This document shows positions 50,116 to 62,543 of a stretch of DNA of 64,000 nucleotides, one piece after another. Origin of the DNA: Anseranas semipalmata (lineage: Eukaryota > Chordata > Aves > Anseriformes > Anseranatidae); NCBI GenBank assembly GCA_013399115.1, contig VXAA01003843.1:522263-586262 (forward strand), given 5' to 3'. Made by a program: the position numbers and the translations under genes. The stretch's first letter is position 1, and each line of letters begins with the position of its first letter. The notes under the pieces were generated by a model. The model was not told the DNA's origin. It was given only the letters and a program-made list of their open reading frames with translations, and did no database searches.

Positions 50116-50495
50116 TTTTAACATAGCTGTAGCCAGCTGGAATGATTAATGGTGAATAATAGTTCATCTCCCCTACATCCTTTGTTCTTTCAGGCATTAA
50201 GTTGCAAAGTCTTTAGTTTCATATTACCTTTCATCCTGAGAGATCAGTCTGTATGTATACAGAGGAACTTAAATACAACCACTTCAAAGTGCAAAGGAAG
50301 CATTAAGTTGTAGAAAGAGCAGTTGAGGAGATAGCCTTCAGATTCTGACCCACCAAATTTGCATCTCCAGTGCCTACAGAGAAGAAGAGTTTTGTTTTTA
50401 AAGCTTACTCTTGCAGAAGTACCATGTGTGAAGGATTGTATGGGTTGCAGAGTGCTGAGTGGCCAAACGTAGTTTTCGGTTGTTCACATTTCAAC

Positions 50496-50625
50496 CACTA
50501 AGTCACAGGAACAGAGGAACAACCATATTAGTTCAAGACAAAGTTCCATCAAGCTCAGTACCCTGTCTCTGACAGCGGCAAGTAGCAGATGCCTATGGAA
50601 GAGGACAAGACATACTCCTAAGCTT
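50496..50625 (+). mobile_element. Ancient interspersed repeat, L3/CR1-like 3' end (probable)
   Basis: The stretch from the 'cacaggaacagaggaac' words through 'aaagttccatcaagctcag' and 'accctgtctctgacagcggc' matches in order a sequence I recognise from many amniote genomes: a call-up of 'catactgggtcagaccaaaggtccat' type followed by 'cagtatcctgtct..gacagtgg'. I associate this with old CR1/L3-group elements, but I cannot name the exact subfamily. Divergence is high, consistent with an insertion older than the bird radiation. Ends are approximate. Confidence 0.6.
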
Positions 50626-51640
50626 ACCCGTGTTCAAGAAAAATGGTAAAATGACAGTCATTTTTATGTTGATCAGATAATTCCAATAACGCGTAAGTTC
50701 CTCCATGTTTAAACTATGCATCTCTTATAAACAATTATTTCCATAAGCAACAGAGTAGTGAAGCCTGGTTTCCTCAGATGCGTGTTTCCAAGTTTCTGGT
50801 GTCTAGGAAAAGCGTGCCCAGACCAAAGCTTTCCGTTGTCTGGAGTCACAACATTGCTGTACTTTATGGATCCTCCAGTATCTAGTAATTCATGAAGCTG
50901 TGCTGCAGGTTATTAGGGGCTCTAACAGGTTTTCTGTCTCTTCTGATTTTCATATTTTGACACCCCCAAATCTACTTGTCAAGTTGGTTGAAAAGTTGGT
51001 TGAAACTGAATCAAAATTTGCAAGGAGGACTGGACAGGGAAATTGACACTTGCAGCATAGACATTCATTGCATAATTTTTAGGAAAAGTTTCAAATTGCA
51101 TATAAATTGTATGTCACATGCTCTATGATGTGCACACATAATGTCCCAAGAGAGGAAGCACTGGCTAATGGGATACATGATTCTCTGTGTCACAATTTTC
51201 TTCAGGATGGTTCTGAATCTTCTCATCTCCCCATCACATGTTCTAGTCCTCTGTCTTGGCATAAGGGGGGCTCTCTGCTACTGCTCCCTAATCTAAGGTT
51301 AAGGAATATCAGAGGAGGACTGTTCATTCTTCTTTTTTGTCTGAAGTGTTTGGACAGGTAGCTCAATAGCATCATTTCCTCTTTATTTTGGCACTTTTCT
51401 TTACATCCAAAGAAGGCAAAAGGAGCTTAATTAAATTTTGAACAGCTTGCCTAAAGATTCTGTAAAGAATTTTTAGTTTTAAAAGATTCTTCAGAGAAAT
51501 CTTCAAAATGTTGTGCCTCTTTATTATTGTAGTCCCATTCCATTTGGTGGTTATATGTAAGTAATCAGCAGTCTAATAAATAATATGGTATAAAGTAGAA
51601 AGCGACATTGAAAGCCAAATGCTATACAAAATTACAGAGT

Positions 51641-51685
51641 GATGAGTAATTTCCATTTACTTCACTGGGTTTTGGAACAAGTCTT
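51641..51685 (+). mobile_element. Short fragment of the same ancient palindromic repeat group
   Basis: Contains gagtaatttccatttacttc followed by actgggttttggaacaag. This parallels the widespread amniote word order GTAACTCCATTGACTTCAATGG..TTTTGGATCAGG. It is only about 45 bp and diverged, so the assignment is tentative. Confidence 0.4.
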
Positions 51686-52510
51686 TATGGCAGAGAATAA
51701 AGAATCAGATTCATCTCTTTTCAGATAAATAGTAAAATTGCTACTCAGTGGCAATAGAAACACAAAGAGTGCTCCGTCATTATAATCGCTTTTATCTTAC
51801 CAAAAAGCAATTATCTCTAAAGAATTCCATAAACAATGTAGATATAAATCTATATAAAAAAGACATGACAGATATGTAACCAAAATTACACTTTAGTTTT
51901 CAAGTTTTCTTAATTAAGAACTGCCTTATACCCACAATGTTTGCACAGAGCATCCAGGTTATCTGATTATTTTTAAAAGAACATGCATGCAATATTACAT
52001 TTTGGCACTACATAAACCTTCATAGAACTATTATGAAAAGAAGCAAACATTATTTATCTTTAAAATCCAGTCACTAAACTTGAATTTCCTCCTGGAAATT
52101 TTAATTAGCAATTTGAAAAATGCTAAAGCAAAGTATCTGCTCCCAGTTGTCTGTTTAGGTTAAATTAAATTATTTCTGAAAGTAATATAATTAAAATCCT
52201 TTTAGTTCTTAATCAATATTTTATTTACATTCATTTTCCTTGTAGTACTTGATTAGTTCTTTTGAAAAGGGTAGGGTAGCATATTTTCTGTTTATTATAT
52301 ACTCATGAGATGTATCTGCACTTTCATTAATAGCAGAACCTCTTGTAGCACAGAAACACCATAAAAAAAACTTAAAATGATATGTTTTTTCAGGTGGGCA
52401 ATTGGAATTCTACCATGTCTCAACAGGAATTAAGTTAATCATTTTTTAGCTGATCCAAGTTCCTATATGAAAATATCCTTCAATGGAAATCATGTAAGAT
52501 ATATATTACA

Positions 52511-52560
52511 GGGCCCAATTCACCTAGTTTCACTTAAGCCTCTGTAAAATGAAGTGAATA
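52511..52560 (+). mobile_element. Possible ancient repeat fragment
   Basis: gggcccaattcacctagttt followed by cacttaagcctctgtaaaat and a gaagtgaa word resembles the GGGCCNGATTCNCCTCTCACTTACACCAGTGTAAAT type of old amniote repeat arm. Diverged and short. Confidence 0.3.
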
Positions 52561-55500
52561 GGGAAAGTAAAAATGATCATTCTTATTTAGTTGCACTTTA
52601 GACTCCAGCAGACCCAAAGTAAAGACCTAAACCTGGGCTGAGACAAGCCCTACATCTACCAGAGCTCCAATGATATCACGGACTCCACATAATTGTCCCT
52701 CAACAGACATGCTCAATGACTAATCACACAACACAGAATTCATACCCCTAATGTACAAAGAAGCTGTCAATGTAGAAACCATATCAACAATGATTAAAAA
52801 GGCAGATTTTCTCTTCTATCTCCACTAGATTTCTGAAGACTTTGCTTGATGTCTTCTTTATTTTCATCATGACATCATTTAAATTAATCTTAGACAATGA
52901 CCTGTGAAGTGCTGTGAATACTAATTCGTTAGACTTCACCCTCGATAGCACACGATCAGTTAGACTGGTGGAGAAACAGAAGTATATGTTATATATTATC
53001 ATACACTTCAGAAAGTTTTTTCAGTTGTGCTAGCTAATCAATATTTCTCTACAAAGTTAGACTCTGTAGAGTTCTTGGGGGCTATGGCTATCTTATCTCG
53101 GGGACAGAAGATGTGGTGCCGGTGACAGATCTCTGAACATCTCTATGCACACATTTAATCTGACACATGAGACTCCCAGTGTCACAGCCAAGCAGCCAGC
53201 TCTACATAAGTGATGTGAGGAGCCATGTCTGGCCTGCATGGTCCTGGAGAAGGAGGAAGGCAGTGGCTTCTTAGCAGTACTTGAATAGAAGGTATCAGAA
53301 GCAGGGGAAAGTTAGGCAAGGTGCCGCAGGATTTGTGCTCAGTGCTTAAGACCTGATAGGTCTGTTAAGGTCTGTGCACTGGCAGACACGTGTTTACATC
53401 TGAGGTTTGATATATTTACATATACAGTGTGTGTATGCATCAGAAATGAAAAGTAGTCACTCCAGTGTTACACCAAAGCTGTAACCCAAACAGAAACCTT
53501 GAGATTTGAACCAAATCCTTTACATGTATTTTAAATTGTTTCATTTGCTCTTTTTCTCTCCAGAGCTGGAACTGAAGTAGAAATACTGAAATGTTAACAA
53601 AGCAAATGTTCTTGTGAGATCTTTGTGCCTACTTTGTATAACCTGAGCCTACTCTACATAACCAAGAGAGTAATTCATTTATCTCAGATAAACATCCAAG
53701 CTGAAACTGTCAACCTTGAGTGCTTATAATTAAGTAGTTGAGTCAGTATTTAGGAGCGAAATAAAAATTACTTGATTTCGGTATTTATGAAGGTAGAGAA
53801 GTACTGTTGAAAATCATGTCAAGTACAAGCTCTTTAGCACCACTTTTGTAGCTTTGCTTTACCTACATATCAAATACAGGTTTCTACTTCTTTCTGAAGT
53901 GACTTTCTAAACTAAGCTTTGGACCTCAAACTTTAGGGCTTTTTTTTTAGGTGATTTGAAAAAACTTCTAACAATAGCATAAATGTTTAACTTTGTACAA
54001 ATGGATGAATACAGAATGATATGGTTAATGGGACAGTGTACCCTCAGCAAATTTGCCATGACACAAAACTGGGAGAAGTGGCTGATATGCCAGAGGGTTG
54101 TGCTCATTAGAACATGCCTGTGAACAAAAGGAGGAGCTTTGTAGTCATGGCCTGATCTTTTTTTTACTAAAAAGCCTCTTGTATGAGCCCTGACAGTAGC
54201 ATGGGTGCTTAACATCAGTCTCCAGAACAGTACAGAGCTGCCCTATGTATCTTCTAGAGTACTCTCCTCATGGACTCCATAGCACAGTTATGCTGACAGG
54301 TTTACTCCTGTCTAAATAAAGGGCTCTTCTCTTCAGATATTCTGTACCAGAACTGTGTAACTCGTAATCAGAAACCTTTCATCTCTCTTCCTGACTCTGT
54401 GTCACCTTGCTGTCCAGTCTTCTCCAAACAAATGTGTTCTAGATCTTCATCACTAGTGGACACTCATTCATTCTGTCTCCTCCAGCAAGGTAAAAAGCAG
54501 GTCTGAGTAGAATAGCCCTACTTACATGTGCTCGTAGAGTCTTTTTCTGGGAGAGCTGTTCCTGGACTGTTCTGTCTGGATGGAACTTGAAGTACCCAAA
54601 TGAACATGCGCTCTCCTAGTGATGGGCTGCTTCTTGGCTGGCCGGAGGGGAACGATAATGGCTCTTTTCACTGAAGCCCAGGTACTAGCTCCTTTCATTT
54701 GTCCATCTTTACCTCATCTTGCAGTCCCTGTTTTGTAGCAACCAAACAGAATGATACTAATCTGAGTCTGATCAGAATTTCTTCTATGTAAGAAGCAAAT
54801 GATAGATTATCAAAGTCTAAACTAAATTTTGCAATGAATTAGTTAAAATGCATTAGACTTTTCTGTGGATAAACCATTTTATTCACAGTTTAAAGTGAAC
54901 TTAAGGTAGTTTAATGTCAATTTCGGAACAAAGTAAGCTAAAACAAATCAAAGCGGATTTAATTCAAGATAAGATACAGAGTTTTATGAAGTTTAAGGTA
55001 ACCAGTTTTAAAACTGTATTTTTAGTTATTGAGCAACACTTCTGCCAGCATCCCTATGTGAATAAATTTTCAGTGGCCTCTTTATATGCGTTCTATTTCT
55101 GGTACTGTTTTTCTCACCTCAGCAGTCCGATTTTGGCCTACTTTTTGCACCACGTGATACTTCTGGTGGCCATTTGCAAGGTCCGACTTCCAGACAAAGA
55201 GTAGTAGTCATCAGTGGTCTTCTCTGCTAGTCACATAAAGGTGCTCTCCTTTGACTTCAGCAATATTCTAAGAGCATGGCACCTTGACAGAACAAGAGAG
55301 AACAGTTGCAGTCCATTAGAAAATAGCATTTATTATCCTTTATATACAAGGTATTTCAGCATAGTGAGAGGTACTAGAAACCAACATTTTAAAAGATGTC
55401 TAAGAAACAAGAAATGTACGTGGCAAGTTTGAAAGAACAGCTCTACATAGCAAGTGATTCTTTGATAGTGTATGCGGAAGTGAAAAACAGTATTGCAATG

Positions 55501-56195
55501 TATCTTTTAGAACACTATCATACATCACAGGATACTAGTTTCAAAAGAACAAAAAGCACAGACATACACTGAGTTTGGAGCAAAAAGATTCTGCCAGCTC
55601 CTACCGATTTCTTCAGGCCATCTTATTTCTATTCATTTTTCATAGCACCATCATATGCCATCCCAGTCATTTGGGAGAGAAATAGCAACCAAAGCCTGTA
55701 AGTCTTCAGATAGATGGAGAGAGAGGATCTCAGACACATGGAATAAATGCACATGTACACACACAAAACCAGAAAGAAACTATAGAAGAAATTACATATG
55801 AATACAATAGTAACTGGCTCGGAAATATCCCCTATTTCTTCACTCAGCCTGACTAACATTGAGAAGACTTGACTACTTTCATATGAGATTGCAGACTAAT
55901 CAGATAAAGTACAAAAAAATAATAATTAAAAAAAACTCTAATTTTTATTTCACTTAGATATCTTTTACCATGAATACAACATAATTATATTCATTGAAAC
56001 TGTTCCTGATTACAATAACATTGGAGGGTTTGGGATGATGACCCCTAAAGCCTTGTATTAAACTATTTTAGGTCCTCATGTGTTATTTAAAAGCTAATAT
56101 TACCATCAACAGAAAATTAATTCATTTGATAAATAATTGTGTTATAGTTTCAAATAAAAATGTGTCAGGACTTGGATAGCAATTTAATTTGCCAG

Positions 56196-56460
56196 TCACC
56201 CTAATGCATTATTCTAAATTAATTAAAATGCTTTCATTTTTTTTTCTTTTTGCTAATGCTTTTCATTTGTGTTCTGACCATTTCGTGATGTTTCAATTAG
56301 TTTTGTTCACAGACGTGTTCTAATGAGCATGAAGTTAAGATCAAGGGTTACTCCAATTTATGACACTTACTCAGCCAACCCTCGAGCCCTGTTTGACTTC
56401 ATAATCTTTCAGATGATTTGATGTGTGTAAACACATAGCTAATTCAGCTACTGTTACATA
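56196..56460. promoter_or_regulatory. Candidate homeodomain-rich non-coding element
   Basis: Several TAAT-core words lie close together: ctaatgcatta near 56201, aaattaattaaaa at 56216-56228, gctaatgc near 56252, caattag near 56295 and ctaatgag near 56320. A forkhead-like gtaaaca follows near 56427. Sequence complexity between them is high. In AT-rich DNA such words also occur by chance, so this is a weak call made mainly to direct a conservation check. Confidence 0.2.
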
Positions 56461-57480
56461 TGTACCTAATGAATATAATGACATTTATGGAACTAGTCAG
56501 AATTTTTTCAATTAAATATTTTCTGCTTCAACTGACATTATGCCAAAACTGGAACGTTTTGGAAACAAATACTGACTTTGATGAAGTTTTGACAGAACTG
56601 TTTCTAAGCTCTACAATAGACTTCTTGGAAGATGAGAATAGAAGATGGAAAACTGGAGTTTCTTGAGCCAAACATGAACATTTTGCCAAAGTCCTATGTT
56701 TTCCAAAAGTTTTTGTGCACTTGGCTTTCATTCCAGAGTGACAAAAAAAAAAAGATTTTCAAAGACAGAGAAAAATGCAAAAAATAGGAGGCTCCCAGTT
56801 GGCTCTAGCTCTTAGCTGGAATTACCATCCTTGGTCTGTAGCAGTTTCTGTAGTTTTATAAGCTGTTCATAATTTGGATTAGTTGGAAAACCCTAAAAAA
56901 ATTGTGTTGGAGATGGAAGGAAGAGATTGTTTGGTGGAACAGTGTTCCAAACTGCTGCATACTTTCTCCATGGACTGGATGGCACTGAATTTTATTGTCC
57001 TTAGAATGAAGAGAAAGGAACTAGGCTCCCAAGAGATAAGAAGAAGTGGACCTGGGATGAGAGCCTGGAGGGAATCTGCAAGGCTGGACTCTGTATCCTC
57101 CTGCTAAGCTCATGAGGAGAACAAATGAATGTTACTCTCAGTGGTAATTAGGTAGTCAATGTTTTTGAACATTCAGTCAGACATGTATTTCTTCTGCTTC
57201 TGTGAAATTGTTATCCTATAAAGTTTTAGAGTTAATTACTGTTAAACCTTCAGCTATCTTTTTCATGATCCTTTTTTTCTCTTATTCAAAAGAGAAATTC
57301 TCTCTTCAAAGACTGTTTCAAATACATACTTCAGTCTCAGACTACTTAGATTTTCACTTAAGAGGAAGGTGAAATAAATTAGCTTGGTCCTTCATAATAT
57401 CTATTGATCTACTGGACAGGTTTGCAATAGAATACAATTTCATTTATGGGGTATCTCATAATACTTACATCAACAGAATG
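56461..57480. other. Unique non-coding DNA
   Basis: Overlapping plus and minus frames at 56460-56731 exclude each other and lack domains. Nothing else recognised. Confidence 0.6.
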
Positions 57481-57555
57481 ACTTACAGTGAATTTTAAAC
57501 ACATTATCATAACAAATCCATTGACTAAATTAGAAAAATATCTTTATTTTTTTAG

Positions 57556-57669
57556 AAATGCTAAACAAAGAAATATGTTGTTTATCCTGAAGAAAGTACT
57601 TATCGATGGCAGGAGAAGAATGAGACAACAGCAGTTCATCAATAAATATCTGGAGGGAGCAATTAACAG
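57556..57669 (+). other. Exon-like segment, 114 nt, no recognised product
   Basis: An acceptor-like context precedes it: a branch-point-like ttgac at 57531-57535, a pyrimidine tract at 57541-57553, and AG at 57554-57555. It ends in CAG followed by gtatgc, a plausible donor. The length is a multiple of three, and only one frame is open (phase 2 at both ends). That frame encodes about 37 residues with a basic centre (KKVLIDGRRRMRQQQFINKY). I do not recognise the peptide. A 38-codon open frame with neighbouring splice-like words is not rare by chance in 64 kb, so this is only a candidate exon of a large gene whose other exons lie outside the window. Confidence 0.25.
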
Positions 57670-60600
57670 GTATGCTCAGATTACTGGGACTTGTGATAGA
57701 AAATGCTCACAGTAAATGTCATTCATAAACATCCTACAGCTTTGGAAGACTTATTCTCTAGAATATTGTTGGTGTAAAGTAATGAAGATAACTTTTGATA
57801 AAACTCTTTGCTTATTACTACTGAGTGCAATTATTATTCAAAGTACAAGGTAGCAGAGAGTGATAGTATCATAGAGCAGAGCAATGGTAGGTCTGAGGTA
57901 TAACTAAATAATTCTAAAATAAATACATAATTGGAAAATAAGACAACTTTTTCTTGATTTTGAGAATTAAGAGTACTCCATATACTGAGGCTGATGTAAA
58001 GTACACAAGCTGCTGCATTTGAACACTGAACACCACACGCCAAAACAGCAGCAAAAGCAGCACGAAAGCAAGCAAAAATTACCACTATAATAATAATATC
58101 ATCTGCTTTTGCTAAATGTATGTTGGATAATTCTGTCACATCTTTCAAATGAATAAAAAATTCCATCGCTGGCTGTAATACACTTTTCCCCCTCATACAT
58201 AGCTAGAAGTCTAAAATGAGCCTAACATTCTTGTAAGAGTTATTTACAAAATGGTATTTAGTACTGTTTATTTTCAAAACAGAAGTGAATATAAAGTCAT
58301 ATTTTCTATCAATTTGCCTATACAAGACACTGGACATACCAGTAACACCAGTAGGCTGTCTAGTGGATTCCACAGAGCAGCCATGACAGAAACAGAGAGA
58401 CATTTAGGCAAAATATAGAAATGAATAAAAACATCTCCAAAATTTGCACATCAGTAAGATTATGGAGACGTGTTTCCCTCCATTAGAATTGTCAAGGATT
58501 TCCATGCTAGATACAACATGAAAAAAGCTAATGTTAAAATATATATATATATTTTTTCAGAGAGTAAATACTGTAGAGGGAAAAGTCAACTTTAGTGATA
58601 TTATAATTTTATCCATAGCTGTTTTGGTCTCTCTGAATATATTACTCTTAATACCATGTTGTTCCATTATGGCTTGATACAAATATTGAAACTGGGAGAT
58701 TTCCTTTTCTTGACCTCAGTCTGTAGCAGGCTTTAGAATCTACTTTTGGTAATGCGAAAGCACATTGCAAAAGTAAATTGAGACTTCTGGAAAGATCTAC
58801 AGGAATTTTAGGGCTGATAAAGATAAATTTACATTTTCTATTTACTGAAATCATTAGGCGATCCATTAAGATCATATAGACTGTATAGGAAGCCAATTAG
58901 TTCTCCAACTTCAGGGCTTATATTGATGCCATTATCCACTGAGATACTGGCTGCCTGTCTGTGAGCCTTGCTTTAACTTCTTGGTTTTGTATGAAGATGA
59001 AGTGAACAAATCAACACATAAGTGCATAATTACAGTACATAAGAATCCTGGAACAGCCACGGTTCCTCTGGGACTGGTCATTATTTGAGATTTTAAAAGA
59101 CGGAAAATACTGCCAAGCTTTTAAATCAATTGCTTGAAGTGACAAAGTCAGTCTCATGGTACTCGTAATAAGTCTTTGTCTGTCAGCCTGGCGCACTCCT
59201 ATGACGAATGTAGACATTCCCATTAAAGTACTATGGCCAAGAAACAGAAGCAAGAAAATGTATACCTAAAGGTGTGAAAAATGAACTTTTCCCAAAATTG
59301 ACTAACCTTTGATGAAACTATTTTGAGGTTTAAGAGACCTCTATGTATCACATTATTGTTTGTGATTGAAAAGGATCACTTGGTTAGGATCCATTTTCTC
59401 TAAGTCATCTCAGATTACAGCTCAATGAAATTCAGACTGACATCTACAGTCCCTTCCTGCATTTCATATTTCATTAAGTACTGTGCTCAAGGTGAACCTC
59501 CAGATTTGCAAATTAACTGAGATGAGCTGAAGGAGGAAGAAGCTTTGGGGAAATCCTTCCAACAAAGCTCTCAATTACCAAATGCCTATGCTTTCAGTTC
59601 TTCACATTTCTTCATTGGGAAGGCATCTGTGTTTTACTTTCTATGTATTTTCAGTTGGCATCAGACAGAAAGGGCACAAAGAAGAGAGGGGAGTAATATG
59701 GTGACACTGGAATAGCAAAGCCTGTATGGATTTCCTCCCAGGAACAGAGAAAAAACAATGCCAATACTCTGCAGTATGCTGGAAGGAGGGTAAGTGGAAA
59801 ATTCACAGAAAAAATGCCTGCCCACTTCTCAGTTATCTGTGGCCTCATGTATGAGCAATGCCTTGCACAGGAGGTTTGCTCACAGCACAGCCATTAATTC
59901 TAAACTCAGCCTTAGGTAAAGATTCCTCGTCCACACAGGCAAAGTTGTATCAACATTAAATCAACATGAAAATACTGGGACAAGCTGATGCAGATACTCA
60001 TAATTCAAAACATTGGCATTGAACATAAACCAGAGAATATCACTAATCTCTATCACCAATCTGTGATAACATAGTGGCTGAGCAATTTCAAATCAATATG
60101 GTAAATCTTGACAATAGAGACAATCAAGGCAATTATATTTCAAATCACCAATATTTCTTGCCATCAAAACCACAGAAGGCAGAAAATTAACTTACTGTAA
60201 GAGCATCATAAATGTGCACCACAAATGTGAATGCAATGGGAGTAAAGTTATTTATTAATTTCAGTGAAGGAGTATTTTGTAGCTCTTTCCATGTCCACTC
60301 TGGCACAGGAATGTACTGAACTTAGAACATCTGTTTGTCCTGGGACAAGCTAGTGTATCTCTAGGGTTGCTTTTAGTTGCTCCTTCTCTTGTCGTAGATT
60401 CTCCATGACTTGTGACAGTGAGAGAGTTGAAAGTAAGCCTGTGCAGCCTCTGTAATAGACTGTGCCCTATTTAACCACCGTTCCAGCCTGTTCTGTTTGC
60501 ACAATGGAAATAAGCCCCAGGTTGGCTGGGGAGAACTCTTACTGCGTTCAGTAATTCCTGTCATCAGTAAGAGAGTCCCCACTTTTGGAAAGGCATGCAT

Positions 60601-61700
60601 CCAAAGTAACGGGACCAAACCTGTAGTGTCATATCCATAAATCTGATCATCTCTTCCTCTCCAGCCATCCCCACCTTTGCCCCCTGCATTACATAACAAT
60701 AGAATATCTGTAATGAATAGTCATATGTGACCAGTTCATCAGCCAATGTGAATTTGATTCAGAAAAGATAACCTGAACTTTGAATATCTTTCTGTATTTT
60801 TCAGTATTTCTTTCACTGAACTATGCTGTAGTGACTTTTCCTTAAACACTGCAGCTTCTCATTTTCAAGCTTAAATTCCAAAGTCATTTGATTCTGGGTG
60901 GGGAGAGAGGAGACTTTTAAATGCTGCTCTGCATATGCTAGCTGCTGTTTCTATCTATATTTCAAGGGTTTGCTGATTTCTGGAGATACAAGTTTCTCTT
61001 CAGGATGATATTTTGCTAAGAATCCAGCACAAGCATCTTGTTAGAAATTTACATAAAGAAGATAAGACTCTTTGTTCAGCACAGGGAGCTCTGCAAAATA
61101 AAAGCACGATGAATTTTCACATTTTTTAATGTCTGACCTAACACCATAATTTTCCTTATCTCTGTTCTTGTTGTCACTATAACCACTAGGAAAGCTATCA
61201 GTCACAGATAGAGTAAAAGGAAAAATAAGTATCAGCTTCCAAAAGGCAAAAATTCAATATAAGCAGTTTCAGAATTAAACAGCATTGCATAGTGTCTTTC
61301 TCACCCTTTTTGCACTGGAACAAATGACCACAGAAGTTACAAGCAGTTGAGAAAGTAGCACTCTATTCTGCAATTAAAAATGATGGATAAAATGAGAATA
61401 GAACTGCAAAGCTGTCATTTTTAGATATTAAAAAGACAAGCATTTTTCTAGGCTGACTGGAAAAATCATTTGCTCATCTACTTATTCTGCTTAGATGTCA
61501 AAAAAATAAAAGCTTTATAACACTTAACATTTTAATAATGATTCAGGGGGAAAAAAAAGCAAATTTAGGCCTAATCTTCCTCTCATTGAACATGATGAGA
61601 ATTTTTTGTCTTTGAATTCAAAGTATGCAGACTTAGACCCTTGGTTTTAAAGAAAGCTAATATCTGAGAAGATGGTACTATAAATATGGAATGACATGTA
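57670..61700. other. Unique AT-rich non-coding DNA
   Basis: Includes (AT)n at 58538-58552. Minus-strand frames of 120 codons (57834-58196) and 108 codons (60373-60699) show no domain. No RNA gene or repeat recognised. Confidence 0.65.
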
Positions 61701-61736
61701 CGGTTCTGCTGGTGTAAATCTGGAGGTAAGAGTAAC
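61701..61736 (+). mobile_element. Short fragment of the same ancient palindromic repeat group
   Basis: The words ttctgctggtgtaaatctgg and aggtaagagtaac fit the GCTGGTGTAAATCNGGAGTAACTCC arm of the old repeat. The donor-like GGTAAGAG in this stretch belongs to that motif, so it should not be taken as a splice site without support. Confidence 0.4.
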
Positions 61737-62240
61737 ACTTTTTAGTGATAGTAAATTTGGACAAATTTACTTATTTTCATCTTGCATTTTTTTCCAGTTT
61801 AGGAGCTTTCTGAACAGTTACATGTCTGTGAGACAGCCATCCAAACTCCAGGAAATGAATCACCCAAGGCCATCCTTAAAAAAAAGCCCAGGCTCAACTT
61901 CTCAACTTTCCATTTCCTCATTAAGCCCATATTGGGTTTACAGCTGCCTAAACGCAAAAGGAAAAAACTCATGTTGAGGCTGTGACCTTTGAAGTAGGCT
62001 GAGACAGTATTTTTGTTGGTGGTGTGTTTTTTGTTTTTGAAAGCAGGATAATTCCCTAATTATACACAAATGCTTCAAATATAGGGTCACTACATGTATG
62101 TAGCAGCGAAAAAGCTAATTCCAAAATTCCCAGTTTTTGAGAACAATTGGTCAGTGAGAGCTCACCTAATAGAATGCATTAACCAAACTGCTTGTCTTTT
62201 AAGACTACTTATTGTTATGACAGTCATAAAAGATGGAAGC

Positions 62241-62300
62241 TCAGGGGTGGGTTCTCAGCTCCTGGAAGCATCATGGTTACACTGGAGTCAATAGGTCAAT
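62241..62300 (+). mobile_element. Possible fragment of the ancient palindromic repeat group
   Basis: ggttctcagctcctggaagc and ggttacactggagtcaatag occur in the order expected for the old repeat (TTCTCAGCTG arm, then TTACACTGGAGTCAATGG). Low information content; tentative. Confidence 0.35.
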
Positions 62301-62517
62301 GTAGTTTTCTACATGTGAGGGCTTGGCCATCCAAAGGCATTAAAATATGCCCCAGGGCTTGGTCTAACCAACTTTTTGCATTTCTCCCAGCACAGGGCAA
62401 GCTGTGCAATGTTGTGCATAATTTATAAAGTGCAAGAAAGGCCACAGACGCAACACTAATTTGATGAATGTTCATGTCCTGAAGAGTAGCCAGTGCACTA
62501 CTGGAAAAAGTAGTGGA

Positions 62518-62543
62518 AAAAAACAACAACAACAACAACAACA
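62518..62543. repeat. (AAC)n trinucleotide repeat
   Basis: About eight AAC units, flanked by A runs. Confidence 0.95.

Larger units (their letters stand above)
50626..56195. other. Unique AT-rich non-coding DNA
   Basis: Contains a 12-bp exact tandem duplication (aagttggttgaa, 50981-51004) and two weak old-repeat fragments (51641-51685, 52511-52560). No gene recognised. Confidence 0.65.

Noticed and set aside
54914..55000. Lysine-rich start of a 96-codon frame ending at an AAG/gtaacc donor-like site, considered as an exon
   Set aside because: No pyrimidine tract or acceptor precedes it.
57834..58196. 120-codon minus-strand frame with hydrophobic stretches
   Set aside because: Hydrophobicity follows from T-rich codons; no family resemblance.
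61797..61977. Possible terminal exon after tttttttccag
   Set aside because: A strong acceptor-like tract, but the upstream donor-like word lies in an old repeat fragment and the peptide is unrecognised.
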